Source: Oscillatoria nigro-viridis PCC 7112 (GTDB lineage: Bacteria > Cyanobacteriota > Cyanobacteriia > Cyanobacteriales > Microcoleaceae). From it: a DNA stretch of 64,000 bases. Made by a program: the position numbers and the translations under genes. Position 1 is the stretch's first letter, and each line of letters begins with the position of its first letter. Shown in pieces: positions 63,255 to 64,000 of this stretch. The notes under the pieces were generated by a model. That model saw only the letters and a list, made by a program, of their open reading frames with translations. It had not been told where the DNA came from and did not search any database. The stretch lies in NCBI RefSeq assembly GCF_000317475.1, contig NC_019730.1:62001-126000 (forward strand). Reading direction: 5' to 3'.

Positions 63255-63698
63255 GCCTGAGTCCTCCTGTAATTTGGGCTATTCCATTTTCGCCTTAATA
63301 ACAGGGAATAGCAATCGTTGTTATTATTGTACTAAAAAACTCGCTCTTGTGTACAAGCGAGTTGAGCAATTTCTCAAGTAACTCTCGCGATCGATCGAAA
63401 TGAACCAATAGACATCTCCAAAAATGAATCTGAAACCCTTATCCTGCTTAGACTTATCTGTAATTTATGGAGATGTATAATCAGGCCCCAAGTGGGTTTC
63501 CAACTAATCAGAATCTACAAGGATTACCTACAGTTGACCTGGAGAGAGCGATCGTACCCAACATTTTGAGCAAGTTCATTTTTCCAACCGCGATCGCGCT
63601 CACATCGCTGAAAACTTTTGGCTATTATGCAATGAAACTGCTAACTGCACAAGACATCCTCCAGCGTTACTCAGAATACCGGAAATATTCCGCATTTT
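63255..63698. other. Intergenic, possible remnants
   Basis: A frame from 63467 and an internal ATG at 63631 (MKLLTAQDILQRYSEYRKYS) resemble the start of a pentapeptide-repeat protein but break off near the next gene. HIP1-like GCGATCGCGC at 63591. Nothing else is supported. Confidence 0.3.
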
Positions 63699-64000
63699 TT
63701 AAGTGTTCAATAACTCCAAGCAAATCACTTGGTTTGGTGCGAGAACACCTCCGACTTTTATTACTTGCAGCTCTCCGGTTTCGTGGGAATATTGTCCTTT
63801 AACTTGGGCAATTGCTGCATCTAAACTAGATGCCTGAGCAATATACACCTTCTCAAGAGCACTTAGTACCCAAATAGGTTTGGGCCACTTATGTCGAGGT
63901 TGGAGAATTGAATAGTGAATCACTTGACCAGTGTACTGAACAATTTGCTCGATCGCAGTTTCCGAACAAAACTCCCCCAATTCTGACTCAATACATTGTT
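63699..64000 (-). CDS. Hypothetical protein, 5' end outside window
   Basis: The frame is open to the right edge (...ESELGEFCSETAIEQIVQYT) and ends at 63699; the true start lies beyond 64000. At least 100 residues. The central segment YIAQASSLDAAIAQVKGQYS is helical. Function not recognised. Confidence 0.5.
   Translation of the reverse strand, partial: QCIESELGEFCSETAIEQIVQYTGQVIHYSILQPRHKWPKPIWVLSALEKVYIAQASSLDAAIAQVKGQYSHETGELQVIKVGGVLAPNQVICLELLNT

Noticed and set aside
1..64000. tRNA, rRNA or CRISPR genes
   Set aside because: No cloverleaf-like or rRNA-like stretches and no repeat-spacer pattern were recognised by eye; a dedicated search could still find a missed tRNA.

Overview
The window looks like part of a large plasmid or integrated mobile region from a filamentous cyanobacterium of the Microcoleus/Oscillatoria type. 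The evidence is repeated HIP1-type octamers (GCGATCGC), CCCCACT-type short tandem repeats, cyanobacterial IS families and group II introns, and many cyanobacteria-type hypothetical proteins. A plasmid or ICE-like setting is inferred from a VirD4/TraD-like coupling protein, a plasmid-type regulator, a ParDE remnant and an accessory set of DNA polymerase III genes. No rRNA, tRNA or CRISPR array was seen.

Layout. (1) 1-13.5 kb is an RHS polymorphic-toxin locus. A very long RHS/YD-repeat protein (5' end outside the window) is followed by a small acyl-carrier-like protein, a headless tip remnant, a second immunity candidate, a 5'-truncated RHS gene with a Hint domain and RNase-like tip plus immunity candidate, and a headless Hint-plus-tip cassette cut by an insertion sequence just before its own immunity candidate. 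(2) 13.6-22.9 kb holds small hypothetical genes and nested mobile DNA: group II intron 1 splits a 50-aa gene, its reverse transcriptase gene is frameshifted and split by an IS1634-type element, and an IS66-type element splits the next gene. (3) 22.6-31.4 kb carries plasmid-type hypothetical genes, a Dda/RecD-like helicase and a dnaN-dnaX-holA cluster (sliding clamp and two clamp-loader subunits) ending in a terminator. (4) 31.6-38.7 kb has an RHS remnant, a decayed DUF6932-like gene overlapping an XRE regulator, an IS4-type element with one in-frame stop, a PD-(D/E)XK-like protein and a DUF1998-type DEAH helicase. (5) 38.9-46.5 kb contains an iscB gene and an N6-adenine methyltransferase gene, each interrupted by a group II intron; both reading frames are restored when the introns are removed. 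(6) 46.5-53 kb has regulators, a TnpB element with terminal hairpins, and a NarL-type response regulator cut by an ISAzo13-type element. (7) 52.9-61.5 kb has a REC-histidine kinase overlapping the coupling protein gene, a DUF5895-like protein, a lipoprotein and a 695-aa exported protein with a lysozyme-like segment. (8) 61.3-64 kb has toxin-antitoxin remnants, including parE split by a second copy of the IS found in the RHS locus.

At least seven genes are split by mobile DNA, and in each the original frame can be rebuilt at base resolution from target duplications or intron boundaries. Main limits: all family assignments come from reading motifs and general knowledge, without searches; immunity and toxin roles are inferred mostly from position; intron and omega-RNA boundaries come from comparison and exon continuity.
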